A program made the position numbers and the translations under genes. The notes below the pieces were generated by a model that was given only the letters and a program-made list of their open reading frames with translations, was not told the DNA's origin and did not search any database. From SAR86 cluster bacterium (GTDB taxonomy: Bacteria; Pseudomonadota; Gammaproteobacteria; Pseudomonadales; Pseudohongiellaceae), in the NCBI GenBank assembly GCA_002402175.1, contig NVVJ01000020.1:1-49938 (forward strand): DNA of 49,938 nucleotides, given 5' to 3'. Shown here piece by piece: positions 1-11,074 of the stretch. Position 1 is the stretch's first letter; every line of letters starts with the position of its first letter.

Positions 1-1962
1 TTCGAGTAATTGTTTTCGAATATCGAAATTTCGCCCTTCGACCTTGCGCTGCGCTTTTTCAATTGAGCGTGTAACCATACTGTGCTCAATAGCTTCGCCT
101 CTCTCCATTCCCAGACGCCGCATAAAATTCTTCACGCCATCGGTTGCAAATATTCTTAACAAGTTGTCTTCCATTGACAAGTAAAACCGAGAATAACCTG
201 GATCACCCTGCCGCCCGGAGCGCCCTCTTAACTGATTATCTATTCGGCGAGACTCGTGCCTCTCGGTGCCAACTATATGCAAACCACCAGCAGAAATTAC
301 CTGGTCATGGCGTACTTCCCAATCCGATTTTATTTTCTCAATTTGCTGTTCAGAAGGATTTTCAAGCGCTTCAATTTCTGCTTCCCATTTACCACCCAAT
401 ACAATATCTGTTCCGCGGCCTGCCATATTGGTAGCAATAGTTACCACTCCTGGTCTTCCGGCCTGGGCGATAATCTCGGCTTCTCTTTCGTGAAATTTAG
501 CGTTCAGTACTTCGTGCTTAATTTTTTTCTCGGTCAAATATTTCGACAAGGTTTCGGATGTATCAATAGATGCTGTGCCTACCAGAATCGGCGCGCCTTT
601 AGCGCTCATCTCCACAATGTCTGTAACAATGGCTTCAAACTTCTCTTCCATTGACAGGAAAATAAGATCATTGGCATCGATTCGAACCATCGGCATATTT
701 GTTGGTACGACTATTACGTCTAAGCCGTAAATTTGACTGAATTCGAACGCTTCAGTATCGGCGGTGCCTGTCATTCCAGACAGTTTGTTATACAGTCGAA
801 AATAATTCTGGAAAGTTGTTGAGGCTAGCGTTTGGCTTTCACTTTGAATTTCCAGGCCTTCTTTTGCTTCTAATGCTTGATGCAGCCCCTCGGATAGTCT
901 TCTTCCTTCCATCGTTCTACCAGTGTGCTCATCGATGAGCACGATTTTCTTATTCTGCACGATATATTCAATATCTTTCTTAAATAGATTGTGAGCCTTC
1001 AAAGCAGAATGTACGTGATGCAACAGAGACAAATTTGTTGCCGAATATAACGACTCTCCTTCATCCAGTAGTTTCTTCTGAATAAGTATGCCTTCGACAA
1101 ATTCGTGGCCGGACTCGGTAAGCTCCACCTGACGAGCCTTTTCGTCTACGCTGTAATGGCCTGATTCCTCCGGTATATAGTTTTTGTCCATCATCTCCAT
1201 TTTGGACTTTTCAATTTTTACACCTTTTTCCAGTTTTGGAATCAATTGATTAATAGCAATATAGAGCTTGGAGCTACTCTCTGCAGCACCAGAGATAATC
1301 AATGGAGTTCTAGCTTCGTCTATTAGAATAGAATCGACTTCATCAACAATCGCAAAATTTAATTCACGCTGCATTTTGTCGTCGATGCGAAATGCCATAT
1401 TGTCGCGCAAGTAATCAAAACCAAATTCGTTATTGGTGCCGTAAGTTATCGATGAGTTGTACGCTGCTTTTTTCTCTGCCGGGTCTTGATTAGACTTAAT
1501 TACACCAACACTTAAACCGAGGAATTCATACAACGGTCGCATCCAGTTCGCATCGCGTTCTGCAAGGTATTCGTTAACCGTGACTAGGTGAACCCCTTTA
1601 CCTGTTAGTCCGTTGAGATAAGCAGGCAAGGTAGACATTAGAGTTTTACCCTCACCTGTCCTCATCTCAGAAATACTGCACTCATTAAGCACAATTCCAC
1701 CCACCATCTGCACATCAAAATGGCGCATTCCCATAGTTCGTTTGCCCGCTTCGCGCACTACTGCAAATGCCTCGGGCAACAATGCCTCTATGGACTCTCC
1801 AGACTCAAATCGTTGTTTGAATTCTGCAGTTTTTGCTTTCAACTCATCATCAGAAAATGCGGCATATTCATCTTCAAACGTGTTTATAACGTCCACTGTG
1901 CGTTGGATTTTTTTCAGTTTTCTTGAATTGGCGTCGCCAAATATTTTGCTAAGTATTGTCAT
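1..1962 (-). CDS. secA: Preprotein translocase ATPase SecA (3' end outside window)
   Basis: SecA is the ATPase motor that drives unfolded preproteins through the SecYEG channel at the inner membrane. I translated this frame directly: it is open from an ATG at 1962 to the window edge, giving the first 654 of about 900 residues. The N-terminal part reads [13 protein letters not shown], the Walker A motif MRTGEGKT is at residues 100-107, the Walker B region [16 protein letters not shown] is near residue 207, and the motor-2 motifs [19 protein letters not shown] and [10 protein letters not shown] are all present. The C-terminal scaffold, wing and zinc-binding tail lie beyond base 1. It follows the M23 peptidase gene on the same strand, the usual order at the end of the dcw region in pseudomonads. 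No frameshift is seen in the visible part. Confidence 0.98.
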   Translation of the reverse strand, partial: MTILSKIFGDANSRKLKKIQRTVDVINTFEDEYAAFSDDELKAKTAEFKQRFESGESIEALLPEAFAVVREAGKRTMGMRHFDVQMVGGIVLNECSISEMRTGEGKTLMSTLPAYLNGLTGKGVHLVTVNEYLAERDANWMRPLYEFLGLSVGVIKSNQDPAEKKAAYNSSITYGTNNEFGFDYLRDNMAFRIDDKMQRELNFAIVDEVDSILIDEARTPLIISGAAESSSKLYIAINQLIPKLEKGVKIEKSKMEMMDKNYIPEESGHYSVDEKARQVELTESGHEFVEGILIQKKLLDEGESLYSATNLSLLHHVHSALKAHNLFKKDIEYIVQNKKIVLIDEHTGRTMEGRRLSEGLHQALEAKEGLEIQSESQTLASTTFQNYFRLYNKLSGMTGTADTEAFEFSQIYGLDVIVVPTNMPMVRIDANDLIFLSMEEKFEAIVTDIVEMSAKGAPILVGTASIDTSETLSKYLTEKKIKHEVLNAKFHEREAEIIAQAGRPGVVTIATNMAGRGTDIVLGGKWEAEIEALENPSEQQIEKIKSDWEVRHDQVISAGGLHIVGTERHESRRIDNQLRGRSGRQGDPGYSRFYLSMEDNLLRIFATDGVKNFMRRLGMERGEAIEHSMVTRSIEKAQRKVEGRNFDIRKQLLE

Positions 1963-2076
1963 GATGCTCAATTAATAATATTTAAAGTTAATTTAACTAA
2001 ACTGATCTAATGCATAAAGCACAGGTGACACTGCGCCTATCGACCAGTCAATTGGAGTAAGGGTGGCTTCGGGGAA

Positions 2077-3006
2077 TTATCTGGCGGTGCGGTGTATATA
2101 GGCAGCAGGATCAACGATTCTGCCATTTTTGTATACTTCGAAGTGAACGTGCGGTCCAGTAGATCTACCAGTAGATCCTACAAGGGCGATATTTTGCCCT
2201 TTTTTGACGATGTCGCCAACTTTTACCAGCAGCTTTTCGGAATGTGCATAGCGGGTAGTAAAACCATTGCCATGGTTTACCTCAACCATGAGCCCATAAT
2301 CAGTTCTGGGACCTGACCAGGTAATGACCCCTGCAGCAACGGTGTTAATTTCAGCTCCGGCTTTACCGGTAGTAAAATCCATTCCGCCATGAAACGTCAG
2401 GCGACCTGTAAATGGATCAGGACGTTTACCAAAACGCGAAGCGATCCAGCCATTGTCCAATGGTCGTCCTGCTATAAACACATCTGATTGAATCTTGCGA
2501 TCCGTCATAAGGCCTTCAAGTATCTCCAGCTGCTGCTGACGGTCTTCTAATTGCCTTTCGAGTTGATAGACCGCATCCATGAAGCCAGCTGCCGAATACG
2601 CTTCCGAATCTCCAATAGCAGGTCCACCAATGGTAACTGTGTTGCTGAAATCAAACTCACCGGTATCTAGTCCGGCTATTACAGTTATTCTTTCACCAAC
2701 GGCATCCAGACGTACTAACCTAGCCTGTAACATAGCCAGCCGTAGAGTCAGCGCCTCAATTTGCTGTTCTGCATCTTGCTTTAATTCTGAAATTTGCTCG
2801 CTTTGAACCTTTATCTGCCGTTCCCAGTTTTGCGCGGATTCAACAGTGATAATGCCAGAATTTTGTGAGACGGCTAATTGATAGCCAAAATAGCCCAGAG
2901 CAACCGGGGTACCTAGCAGGCACAAAGAAAGAAGGCCTTTTAGCCAACCTTTGAGGACGATAGTTTTGGTATGACCATGACGCTGGTCGACTAGAATAAC
3001 TTTCAT
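2077..3006 (-). CDS. M23 (LytM) family metallopeptidase, membrane-anchored
   Basis: Likely a periplasmic zinc peptidase, or peptidase regulator, acting on peptidoglycan cross-links. Residues 1-20 are cytoplasmic, about 21-48 form one membrane segment, about 60-100 and 145-170 are coiled coil, and the C-terminal 130 residues are a LytM/M23 domain. All zinc ligands look intact: H206 and D210 in HGGMD, and H288 in GPHVHFE, with catalytic-type H255 and H286, so it is probably an active enzyme rather than an EnvC-like degenerate activator. The start is the ATG at 3006 (MKVILVDQRHG). It lies between lpxC and secA, the same place as the PA4405-type peptidase of Pseudomonas. The specific cleaved bond is not known from sequence. 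Confidence 0.93.
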   Translation of the reverse strand: MKVILVDQRHGHTKTIVLKGWLKGLLSLCLLGTPVALGYFGYQLAVSQNSGIITVESAQNWERQIKVQSEQISELKQDAEQQIEALTLRLAMLQARLVRLDAVGERITVIAGLDTGEFDFSNTVTIGGPAIGDSEAYSAAGFMDAVYQLERQLEDRQQQLEILEGLMTDRKIQSDVFIAGRPLDNGWIASRFGKRPDPFTGRLTFHGGMDFTTGKAGAEINTVAAGVITWSGPRTDYGLMVEVNHGNGFTTRYAHSEKLLVKVGDIVKKGQNIALVGSTGRSTGPHVHFEVYKNGRIVDPAAYIHRTAR

Positions 3007-3132
3007 TGTTTAAGCGAAATTCTCAGAAACCCGTTTACTACTTATAGTTTATTACTATTGGGGTTAAGGCTGGAAACTTCAACGCCTTCTAATAAGCTCA
3101 ATAAAATCAAATAGTTAAGAAGAAGCAGGGCT

Positions 3133-4044
3133 CTATTCAGCGATTACTGGCTTCATATACGAAATAGGGACATTGGATTCTTGATCGAAACTCACAATTT
3201 CCCAAGCATCTTCATTAACTTCGAGCATTCTTAATAAAGCATTATTAAGGGCATGTCCAGATTTATATCCCTTGAACTCACCTATCAAGCTGTTTCCAAG
3301 AAGGTATAAGTCGCCAATAGCATCAAGAATTTTGTGTTTAACGAACTCATCTTCATAGCGTAGTCCGTCCTCATTCAGAACTTTATAATCACCTACAGCA
3401 ATAGCATTATCCATGCTTGCACCTAGAGCCAGGTTTCGATTCCGGAGTTCTTCAAATTCGTGCATAAACCCAAATGTTCTCGCCCGACTTATTTCTTTAA
3501 CAAAAGATGTACTAGAAAAATCTATAGTCGCACTGGTTGTATGCTTCTTATAAACAGGATGATCGTATAAAAGTGTATAGCTCACCTTAAATCCATCAAA
3601 CGGTTCAAGACTCACCGATTTACCACCTTGCTCAAGACGCAATGGCTTTTTAATTTTGATGAATTTTTTTGCGGCTGGCTGCTCTTCTATTCCAGCTGAT
3701 TGTATAAGGAAGACGAAAGGGCCAGCACTGCCATCCATTATCGGTACTTCGGGTGCGCTTACATCCACATAAGCATTGTCGATGCCCAGGCCGGACATGG
3801 CAGACATAAGGTGTTCAATAGTGGAAATTTTTACATCGCCTTTTACCAAGGCGGTAGATAATGTGGTTTCCCCAACATTTGAAGCACGAGCCTCAATTTG
3901 AACAGGGGGATCAAGATCTACTCGGGTAAAGGTAATGCCAGTATTAACAGGGGCGGGTCGTAGGGTGAGATATATTTTTTCGCCAGTATGTAGTCCAACA
4001 CCTGTAGCTCGAATTACATTTTTTAGCGTTCTTTGTTTCAGCAT
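3133..4044 (-). CDS. lpxC: UDP-3-O-acyl-N-acetylglucosamine deacetylase LpxC
   Basis: LpxC catalyses the committed step of lipid A synthesis, removing the N-acetyl group from UDP-3-O-acyl-GlcNAc in the cytoplasm. The 303-residue product matches the usual length of about 305. Zinc ligands are visible as H78 ([10 protein letters not shown]) and H236/D240 ([10 protein letters not shown]); the active-site H263 is in [10 protein letters not shown], and the substrate loop [14 protein letters not shown] is intact. It starts with ATG at 4044 and follows ftsZ after 186 bases. This is the normal gammaproteobacterial position, tying outer-membrane synthesis to the division cluster. The C-terminus ends KPVIAE; I did not look for a degradation signal. 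Confidence 0.98.
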   Translation of the reverse strand: MLKQRTLKNVIRATGVGLHTGEKIYLTLRPAPVNTGITFTRVDLDPPVQIEARASNVGETTLSTALVKGDVKISTIEHLMSAMSGLGIDNAYVDVSAPEVPIMDGSAGPFVFLIQSAGIEEQPAAKKFIKIKKPLRLEQGGKSVSLEPFDGFKVSYTLLYDHPVYKKHTTSATIDFSSTSFVKEISRARTFGFMHEFEELRNRNLALGASMDNAIAVGDYKVLNEDGLRYEDEFVKHKILDAIGDLYLLGNSLIGEFKGYKSGHALNNALLRMLEVNEDAWEIVSFDQESNVPISYMKPVIAE

Positions 4045-4230
4045 GGGTCTTCGCTTTGCACCTTCAACCTAAAAAATAGTTAGATAAAACCAGCCTGTTG
4101 TTATGGTGATGTAGTTATGATGCCAATAAGTTTGGCTGTCCGCCAACACTAGAGGTGAGGCATAGTATCAAAAATGAATGAATAACCCAATATTTGAGCT
4201 TAATCCAACCCTACTATGCCCTTACCCTGG

Positions 4231-5382
4231 CTAATCAGCCTGCTTTCGCAAAAATGCTGGAATATCCAGATAATCCATGTCGGTATCTGCACCTATCGCC
4301 TTCGCCACCAATGGCGCGCGCGATGCACCTTGTCGGTTCCTCATGATGGCAGGTTTATCCAGTTGCCTGTAATCGGTAGTGATTTCTCTAGCGGTGTTAT
4401 CCACTACTTTTGTAGGTCTTGCATGCTCTGAACCCAGACCTGTTGCTACCACTGTAACCCGTATCTCTTTATCCAGACTAGGATCTATAACCGTACCTAC
4501 AACGACTGTTGCATCGTCGGAAGCAAACTCTTCAATAGTGTCACCAACGTCAGAGAATTCACCAAGGGACAGGTTCTCTCCAGCGGTAATATTAACCAGT
4601 ATGCCCCTGGCTCCCTGCAAATTCACATCTTCGAGTAGTGGGCTTCGAATAGCTGCCTCTGCCGCTTCTCGAGCGCGTTCTTCTCCAGATGCTGTTCCAG
4701 TACCCATCATCGCCATGCCCATCTCGGACATAACGGTTTTTACGTCTGCAAAATCCACATTAATCATGCCAGGGTTCATAATTAAATCGGCAATACCCTT
4801 CACCGCGCCAAGCAATACATCGTTAGCTGCCTTGAACGCTTCAAGTAGAGTCGCGTCTTTACCCAGCACATCCAGTAATTTCTCATTAGGGATGGTAATA
4901 AGGGAATCCACCTGCTCACTCAGCAGCCTAATCCCTTCCTCTGCAACTCTCGCTCTTTTCTTGCCTTCGAAAGGAAAGGGTCTGGTAACCACAGCCACTG
5001 TTAAAATACCCATTTCCCTGGCTACTTCAGCAACAATTGGAGCCGCACCTGTTCCGGTACCGCCACCCATACCTGCCGTTATAAATACCATATCTGCACC
5101 TGATAAAATCTCAGCGATCTCATCTCGGTCTTCAAGAGCGGCCTGTCTACCAATTTCTGGGTTGGCTCCTGCGCCAAGACCTTTGGTAATATCGCTGCCC
5201 AATTGCAAAATGGTTTTGGCCTTCAGGTTATTAAGAGCCTGAGCATCTGTGTTTGCACAGATGAATTCCACGCCTTCTACCTGATTATTAATCATGTGGT
5301 GCACGGCATTACCACCGCCCCCACCTACGCCAATGACCTTTATTTCAGCGCTTTGCGCAACGTTCTCGACTAATTCAAACAT
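4231..5382 (-). CDS. ftsZ: Cell division protein FtsZ
   Basis: FtsZ is the tubulin-like GTPase that polymerises into the Z-ring at midcell. The 383-residue product has the nucleotide-binding glycine run GGGGGN (20-25), the tubulin signature GGGTGTG (106-112) and the T7-loop region NVDFADVKTVMSEMG. A short linker leads to the conserved C-terminal peptide DYLDIPAFLRKQAD, which binds FtsA and ZipA. It begins with ATG at 5382, 51 bases after ftsA. A 287-residue plus-strand reading frame lies opposite the gene but is only a shadow of its biased codons. Confidence 0.99.
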   Translation of the reverse strand: MFELVENVAQSAEIKVIGVGGGGGNAVHHMINNQVEGVEFICANTDAQALNNLKAKTILQLGSDITKGLGAGANPEIGRQAALEDRDEIAEILSGADMVFITAGMGGGTGTGAAPIVAEVAREMGILTVAVVTRPFPFEGKKRARVAEEGIRLLSEQVDSLITIPNEKLLDVLGKDATLLEAFKAANDVLLGAVKGIADLIMNPGMINVDFADVKTVMSEMGMAMMGTGTASGEERAREAAEAAIRSPLLEDVNLQGARGILVNITAGENLSLGEFSDVGDTIEEFASDDATVVVGTVIDPSLDKEIRVTVVATGLGSEHARPTKVVDNTAREITTDYRQLDKPAIMRNRQGASRAPLVAKAIGADTDMDYLDIPAFLRKQAD

Positions 5383-5433
5383 ATAGCCCCCTTATTTTAA
5401 AATCTCTTGTTTGCGTTGGTTATTAACCATCAA

Positions 5434-6669
5434 TTAAAAATTTCCCTGAAACCAGTTCTTAACTCTGTCCACGAGATGAATTTGTGGTTCACGGTTTGAA
5501 TCTATTCCGCCTCTCTCCTGGTACTGTTTTAAGCCATACAGCAATAGCCCAACGCCTGTAGAGTAAATCGGGTTTCTTACAATATCGGCTAATCCATTGA
5601 CATGATGAGGTGTTCCTATGCGTACAGGTGCATGAAATATTTCTTCCGCCAAATCGACAACACCTTCCATTTTGCTAGTACCGCCGGTGAGGACAATTCC
5701 AGCCGCCAGCATGCTTTCAAAACCACTGCGTTGCAGCTCTGCTTGCACCAATGAAAACAACTCGTCATAGCGAGGCTCAACCACTTCTGCCAACGCCTGC
5801 CTGGACAGCTCACGAGGCGCTCTGTCCCCAACACTAGGAACCCTGATGGATTCATCTGGACTTGTTAATTGTGTAAGCGCGCAGGCGTATTTGATTTTAA
5901 TTTCTTCAGCGTTCTCTGTTGGAGTGCGCAATGCCATGGCAATGTCATTAGTAACTTGATCGCCGGCGATAGGAATTACCCCGGTATGGCGTATCGCACC
6001 TTCGGTGAATATTGCTATGTCGGTGGTGCCGCCACCAATATCAACTAGGCATACGCCTAGCTCTTTTTCATCTTCTGTAAGTACTGAGTAACTTGATGCA
6101 AGCTGCTCAAGAATAATTTCATCGGTTTCGAGCCCGCAACGCTTTATGCATTTTTCGATATTTTGTACGGCGTTGATTGCACATGTCACCAGATGCACCT
6201 TCGCTTCCAGCCTTACTCCAGACATGCCCAGCGGTTCTTTTACACCCTCTTGAGAATCGATGATGTATTCCTGAGGGAGTATATGCAGAACTTTTTGGTC
6301 TGCAGGAATCGCAACAGCTTGTGCCGCATCGATAACCCTTTCGATATCTGGCTTCATCACCTCGCCATCACGTATCGCGACAATACCGTGAGAATTCATA
6401 CTTCGAATATGACTTCCGGCAATGCCTGCATAAACTGAATGAATCTGACAGCCAGCCATGAGCTCGGCTTCTTCTATTGCCCGTTGTATAGACTCAACTG
6501 TGGACTCAATGTTTACTACCGTGCCTTTTTTAAGTCCACGGGAGCGATGACTGCCAATGCCGACTATGTCGAGCCCGCCATCTGCATTGATGTCACCCAC
6601 AATGGCAACCACCTTAGATGTGCCAATATCCAGTCCAACTATCATGTTATCGCCTGCTGGGTCATTCAT
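5434..6669 (-). CDS. ftsA: Cell division protein FtsA
   Basis: FtsA is an actin-like ATPase that tethers FtsZ filaments to the membrane and recruits later division proteins. The 411-residue protein has the phosphate-1 motif GLDIGTSKV near residues 13-21, the 1C-domain region, phosphate-2 VDIGGGTTDIA, and the adenosine motif IVLTGGTSKMEGV. The C-terminal amphipathic helix VDRVKNWFQGNF is the membrane anchor. ATG at 6669 is used here; an internal ATG eight codons on (MIVGLDIG) is possible. It is downstream of ftsQ and upstream of ftsZ, the universal order in this class. Confidence 0.98.
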   Translation of the reverse strand: MNDPAGDNMIVGLDIGTSKVVAIVGDINADGGLDIVGIGSHRSRGLKKGTVVNIESTVESIQRAIEEAELMAGCQIHSVYAGIAGSHIRSMNSHGIVAIRDGEVMKPDIERVIDAAQAVAIPADQKVLHILPQEYIIDSQEGVKEPLGMSGVRLEAKVHLVTCAINAVQNIEKCIKRCGLETDEIILEQLASSYSVLTEDEKELGVCLVDIGGGTTDIAIFTEGAIRHTGVIPIAGDQVTNDIAMALRTPTENAEEIKIKYACALTQLTSPDESIRVPSVGDRAPRELSRQALAEVVEPRYDELFSLVQAELQRSGFESMLAAGIVLTGGTSKMEGVVDLAEEIFHAPVRIGTPHHVNGLADIVRNPIYSTGVGLLLYGLKQYQERGGIDSNREPQIHLVDRVKNWFQGNF

Positions 6670-6730
6670 AAGCAGAAAGCTCCAGGTCGGGATAGCCCAT
6701 TGCTTGCCATATTGTTGTTGCGCAATAGAT

Positions 6731-7546
6731 TCACCTTATTGCTACTCCTGTTAGATTTGCCTCTACACTCTTTACCGCAATGCCATTGCCGTACCTGAGG
6801 TCGATTGATCGAAACCTCGACGACTCAGAGACAGGTAGGCTTCGATAAAACTCAGCAAAGCGTTGGGTTTTCTCAGATACGTTGCGGCGCCCTGCTACAA
6901 CCTGCATTTCATCATTAAGCATTAATTCCCAGCTACCTCGTTTGCTTAGGCTTAATCCCGACAGTCTCAGACCAGACGGAAATAAAATTTGACTGAGTTT
7001 TTGATATTGCTCCATAACTTCACGCTGATAATTTTCTGGCCCACTCAACTTAGGCAATGTTTGTAGTCCAGCAATATTTGGCGGCTGAAAAGTTTCACCG
7101 TATTGATTAAGTAGCTGCGCATCTCCCCACTGGGCTATAGCAACTTGTTCTGTCAATTTCAGAGACAGAGTATCTGGCCAGATTCGTTTCACTGAAGCCT
7201 GCAACACCCATGGGTGCAGTTCCAACTCCTCTCGCACTCTATCAACATCAAAATCAAAAAAACCATTCCCCATGAACCCAGACAAAAGAGTCTGAACTTC
7301 ATCATCACTAATTTGCTGCCATTGATTTTCGATTCTAACTTTACTTACGGGCCTGTTCAGAAACGCTGATAACTGCATTTGATTCTGCACTACCAGCAGT
7401 ATCAAGCTGCATGAAAACACCAACAGCAATATAATACTGCGCCGAGGCGAATACTTTGGCTTCAAGGGCTGATTCCCAGAAAGCTGAGGCCTTCGTATCG
7501 CATGGATACCATTCCCCGTTTTGATTGCTCGATTTACTGTAACCAT
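6731..7546 (-). CDS. ftsQ: Cell division protein FtsQ
   Basis: FtsQ is a single-pass inner-membrane protein that links early (FtsA/Z) and late (FtsL/B/W/I) divisome parts through the FtsQLB complex. The 271-residue product has a basic cytoplasmic tail of about 35 residues, one membrane segment (IILLLVFSCSLILLVV), a POTRA domain beginning RIENQWQQISDDEVQTLL, and a beta domain ending in the region FRSIDLRYGNGIAVK. Start is ATG at 7546, two bases after the ddl stop, so translation is probably coupled. Confidence 0.96.
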   Translation of the reverse strand: MVTVNRAIKTGNGIHAIRRPQLSGNQPLKPKYSPRRSIILLLVFSCSLILLVVQNQMQLSAFLNRPVSKVRIENQWQQISDDEVQTLLSGFMGNGFFDFDVDRVREELELHPWVLQASVKRIWPDTLSLKLTEQVAIAQWGDAQLLNQYGETFQPPNIAGLQTLPKLSGPENYQREVMEQYQKLSQILFPSGLRLSGLSLSKRGSWELMLNDEMQVVAGRRNVSEKTQRFAEFYRSLPVSESSRFRSIDLRYGNGIAVKSVEANLTGVAIR

Positions 7547-7548
7547 AA

Positions 7549-8487
7549 TTAACCTAACGCCAGTTCTGCATGCAAAATTCGTAACAACAATTGATCGAAG
7601 TCGATACCAGATTTTTCTGCAGCCAATGGAACGAAGCTATGGGAGGTCATTCCTGGCACCGTGTTCACCTCCAGTAGATAAAATTTTTCGTTGCTATCCT
7701 GCATCACATCCACTCTAGCCAACCCCCTACAACCCAAGCTATTAAAAGCCGCCTTAACCAGTGTATTCAATTCGCGTTGTTTAACGTCGGTCAACTCGGG
7801 TGGACAAATGGTTTCTGTGTCTTCATCAATATATTTAGCATCAAAATCAAAAAAATCTCTTTTGGTGCGTAACTGAACTGTAGGCAACACATGGTCATCG
7901 ATCACGCCAACTGAATATTCGTTACCGACAATGCATTTCTCTACCATCACCGCAGAATCAAACGTGCTTGCCACTTCATACTGACGTTGTAGCGACTCTG
8001 CGTCAGAGACAATTAACATCCCCAAACTAGAACCACCGTTAACTGGCTTTACTATTACCTCGCCAAACTCAGCTATTACTTTTTCCCAATTCGTATCGGA
8101 ATTCAGCAGCGTGAAATCTGCAGTACTCAAACCAAGCTGCTGCCATATCAGCTTGGCTTTTACTTTGTCCATTGCCAGTGCTGAAGCCAGGACGCGACTA
8201 CCGGTGTATTTCAACTTCATTGATTCAAGTAAACCCTGAACAATTCCGTCTTCGCCGCCCTGACCATGGAGCATGATAAAAACCAGGTCAGGAGATAATT
8301 CCTTCAGCTGTGTTATCAACTCGTCACTGGCGTCTAAAACACTGGCTCTAACGCCCAATCTTTTCAATCCCTGAAATACAGCGTCACCGCTTAGCAGGGA
8401 AATCTCACGCTCGACCGACGCGCCACCTTTCAGCACGACGACATGTCCTGATTTTCCTACTATTTTCTCTTTATCTATCGTTCTCAT
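7549..8487 (-). CDS. ddl: D-alanine--D-alanine ligase
   Basis: An ATP-grasp enzyme that joins two D-alanines to make the dipeptide added by MurF to the peptidoglycan precursor. The 312-residue length is typical of the DdlB type. Visible motifs are LKGGASVEREISLLSG at the N-terminus, FIMLHGQGGEDGIVQGLLE, the ATP loop VKPVNGGSSLGM, and the metal-binding LLEVNTVPGMTSHS near the C-terminus. The omega-loop tyrosine-serine pair (EYSVGV) is present. It lies between murC and ftsQ in the dcw operon, starting with ATG at 8487. The DdlB name follows from the position. Confidence 0.97.
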   Translation of the reverse strand: MRTIDKEKIVGKSGHVVVLKGGASVEREISLLSGDAVFQGLKRLGVRASVLDASDELITQLKELSPDLVFIMLHGQGGEDGIVQGLLESMKLKYTGSRVLASALAMDKVKAKLIWQQLGLSTADFTLLNSDTNWEKVIAEFGEVIVKPVNGGSSLGMLIVSDAESLQRQYEVASTFDSAVMVEKCIVGNEYSVGVIDDHVLPTVQLRTKRDFFDFDAKYIDEDTETICPPELTDVKQRELNTLVKAAFNSLGCRGLARVDVMQDSNEKFYLLEVNTVPGMTSHSFVPLAAEKSGIDFDQLLLRILHAELALG

Positions 8488-8539
8488 TTCTTGTTTTCTT
8501 GACTGCTAATAGCAAAATTCTTCTATTAAAATCAGTTAA

Positions 8540-9979
8540 TTATGGTTTAAAACCCGATTCGGCCAATTGTTTGGCCAAAGAACCAACACTTCCCGCCCCT
8601 TGAGTAAGAATAATGTCTCCCGGGCTGATTAAATCTATGAGAATTTCATGCACATCGGCTTCATTCTGAACGTAAACCGGGTCGACTTTACCGCGCAGTC
8701 TTATGCTTCTACACAGGCTCCTTGAGTCGGCTCCAGCGATTTTCTTTTCTCCTGCCGAATAAACCTCAAGTAGCAGTAGAACGTCTGTTTCGCCCAGCAC
8801 CTCAACGAAATCTTCATATAAATCTTTGGTTCTGCTGTACCTGTGCGGCTGATAAATCATCACTAGGCGATTGTCTGGCCAGCCATCTCTTAGCGCCTGT
8901 ATTGTGGCCGCAACCTCTGTGGGGTGATGACCGTAGTCGTCGATGAGCAACACCTTACCGCCAGCAACTTCAAATTCTCCCTGAACGTCAAAGCGCCTTC
9001 CAACACCTTCAAAGTGTTGAATGCCATGCTTAATATCCTGCGGATCCAGACCTTCATCACTTGCAATGACTATCGCTGCTGTTGCATTTAAAGCATTGTG
9101 CTTTCCGGGCATATTCAATGTGAATTGCAGGCGCTCCTGCGTCTCACGGCGAAAAACTTCAAAATGTGTAGTTCCCTCTACCTGCGTAAGATTCTCTATC
9201 CGAAAGTCTGCATCATCTGAAAAGCCATAAGTAATTTTTGGTCTCGATATTTTAGGAAGCAACTCACGCACAGTAGGGTCATCTATGCAAAGCACCGCTA
9301 GTCCGTAAAAAGGCAGATTATGCAGAAAATCAATGAAATATTTCTTGAGGTTCTCAAAATCCCCGCCATAGGTACTCATGTGATCTTCTTCAATATTTGT
9401 GACAACTGCTACCATTGGCTGAAGATGCATGAATGAAGCGTCGCTTTCATCCGCTTCAGCAACCAGATAACGACTCTCTCCTAATCGCGCATTAGTTCCT
9501 GCACTGTTTAACAGGCCGCCGATAACGAATGTCGGGTCTAGCCCTCCTGCAGCTAACACCGAGGCCAGAATGCTGGTAGTAGTAGTTTTTCCATGAGTTC
9601 CGGCAATCGCTATCGAGTGTCGATAGCGCATTAGCTCGGCTAACATTTCTGCTCTGGCAATCAACGGCTTTGATTGTTCGATAGCCGTTTTTATTTCAGG
9701 GTTTGTTTCATCGATTGCACTGGAATACACCACAACATCTGCGCCTGCTACATTGCTAGACTGGTGACCTATAAATATCGTAGCCCCCATTGATGATAGC
9801 CGCTGCGTATTCTGAGACTCTCTTAAGTCAGAACCTGTTATTGAATACCCCTGATTCAGTAAAACTTCTGCAATACCGCACATGCCGGCGCCGCCGATAC
9901 CAACAAAATGGATGGTCTTTATCCGACGCATCTCTGGAACCGCGTACATATTGCTATTACTGGAACCGATGCTAGACAT
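8540..9979 (-). CDS. murC: UDP-N-acetylmuramate--L-alanine ligase MurC
   Basis: MurC adds L-alanine to UDP-MurNAc, the first amino-acid step of the stem peptide, in the cytoplasm. It has the Rossmann-like opening [17 protein letters not shown], the Mur-ligase P-loop [10 protein letters not shown], the EADESDASF motif and the C-terminal [11 protein letters not shown] chose the ATG at 9979 ([10 protein letters not shown]): a GGAG stands seven bases upstream, and it overlaps the murG stop by eight bases. The same frame extends to a TTG at 10006, which would add nine residues but has no good ribosome site. The product is 479 residues with the preferred start, close to Pseudomonas MurC. Confidence 0.97.
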   Translation of the reverse strand: MSSIGSSNSNMYAVPEMRRIKTIHFVGIGGAGMCGIAEVLLNQGYSITGSDLRESQNTQRLSSMGATIFIGHQSSNVAGADVVVYSSAIDETNPEIKTAIEQSKPLIARAEMLAELMRYRHSIAIAGTHGKTTTTSILASVLAAGGLDPTFVIGGLLNSAGTNARLGESRYLVAEADESDASFMHLQPMVAVVTNIEEDHMSTYGGDFENLKKYFIDFLHNLPFYGLAVLCIDDPTVRELLPKISRPKITYGFSDDADFRIENLTQVEGTTHFEVFRRETQERLQFTLNMPGKHNALNATAAIVIASDEGLDPQDIKHGIQHFEGVGRRFDVQGEFEVAGGKVLLIDDYGHHPTEVAATIQALRDGWPDNRLVMIYQPHRYSRTKDLYEDFVEVLGETDVLLLLEVYSAGEKKIAGADSRSLCRSIRLRGKVDPVYVQNEADVHEILIDLISPGDIILTQGAGSVGSLAKQLAESGFKP

Positions 9980-11072
9980 GGGCGAACTCCAGGCATTGGG
10001 CGGCAATTAACTCATCGGCGTTGCAGATAGCCAGAGCCTTTGCGCTAGCACCCATTTCATTCAATTTTTCTCTGTTGTTCTGCAACTTATTGATAATTTC
10101 TTTTAACGATTCTGAATTTAAATCTGATTGCTGAATCATAACGGCAGCGCCGCCATCGACCAGCCATTTTGCGTTATGTGATTGCTGCTGATCACTGTGA
10201 TGCGGATAGGGTATCAATATTGAAGGCAGTCCCACCGCTGCAATCTCACTCACCGTGCTCGCACCCGAGCGGCAAATAACTAAATCTGCCCAGGCATAGG
10301 CCTTCGGCATGTCATCAATGAATGCCTCTAGTTGTATTTGTTCAGACAGCTCAATACCTAAAGATTGATAATTCAGCTTTGTGCTCTCGAAATTATTTTT
10401 CCCGGTCTGGTGCAATAATTCAGGCTTAGGCGCAACAGACAGCTCAGCAATTGTTTTTGGAATCACTTCATTAATAGCCAGTGCACCCTGACTCCCGCCT
10501 AATACCAGTATATGTAGTGGCTGATCTTTTTCAGAAACTTCTCTGACATTGCTGTTCAATGCGGCTATTTCTTTACGCAAAGGATTTCCTGTGTATATGA
10601 CTTTGGGGCTCGCTTTAAACGTATCTGGAAATGCTTCAAACACTCTATCTGATATTTTTGCCAATGCTTGATTAGTAAACCCGGGCACGGCATTTTGCTC
10701 GTGAATGACCAGATGCCTGCCCATTAACTTTGTGGCGACACCGCCAGGACCGGAAACGAACCCACCCATACCGAGAACACACGCAGGCTTGACCCTAAAA
10801 ATTATTCTCATCGACTGGATCAAAGCCACTGCCAACATAATAGGTGCCATGAGCATTCTTAATATTCCATTGCCCTTTAAGCCCTTAACTGAGATTTGGT
10901 GAATTTTGATGCCGGTATTTTCTAAAAGATTATTTTCCATGCCTTGTCGTGTGCCCAACCATTCAGTGTTCACACCCTGAGCCTGCAATTTTTGAGCAAT
11001 AGACAATGCTGGAAACACATGCCCACCTGTGCCAGCTGCCATAATCAGAATAGTTGTTTGCGTGGCGCCCAC
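9972..11072 (-). CDS. murG: UDP-GlcNAc:lipid I N-acetylglucosaminyltransferase MurG
   Basis: MurG transfers GlcNAc onto lipid I to form lipid II on the cytoplasmic face of the inner membrane. The 366-residue GT28 protein shows the N-terminal glycine loop [13 protein letters not shown], a second glycine loop [22 protein letters not shown] between the domains, and the donor-binding [24 protein letters not shown]. It starts with GTG at 11072, two bases after the ftsW stop. Its end overlaps murC. The tight spacing suggests translational coupling along ftsW-murG-murC. Confidence 0.98.
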   Translation of the reverse strand: MGATQTTILIMAAGTGGHVFPALSIAQKLQAQGVNTEWLGTRQGMENNLLENTGIKIHQISVKGLKGNGILRMLMAPIMLAVALIQSMRIIFRVKPACVLGMGGFVSGPGGVATKLMGRHLVIHEQNAVPGFTNQALAKISDRVFEAFPDTFKASPKVIYTGNPLRKEIAALNSNVREVSEKDQPLHILVLGGSQGALAINEVIPKTIAELSVAPKPELLHQTGKNNFESTKLNYQSLGIELSEQIQLEAFIDDMPKAYAWADLVICRSGASTVSEIAAVGLPSILIPYPHHSDQQQSHNAKWLVDGGAAVMIQQSDLNSESLKEIINKLQNNREKLNEMGASAKALAICNADELIAAQCLEFAHV

Positions 11073-11074
11073 CC

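Noticed and set aside
4379-5242. A 287-residue plus-strand reading frame opposite ftsZ
   Set aside because: It is antisense to a conserved gene, has no ribosome site and is low-complexity Ser/Pro/Ala sequence, as expected from a shadow frame.
9980-10006. MurC start at TTG 10006
   Set aside because: No good ribosome site. The ATG at 9979 has GGAG upstream and the usual overlap with murG.
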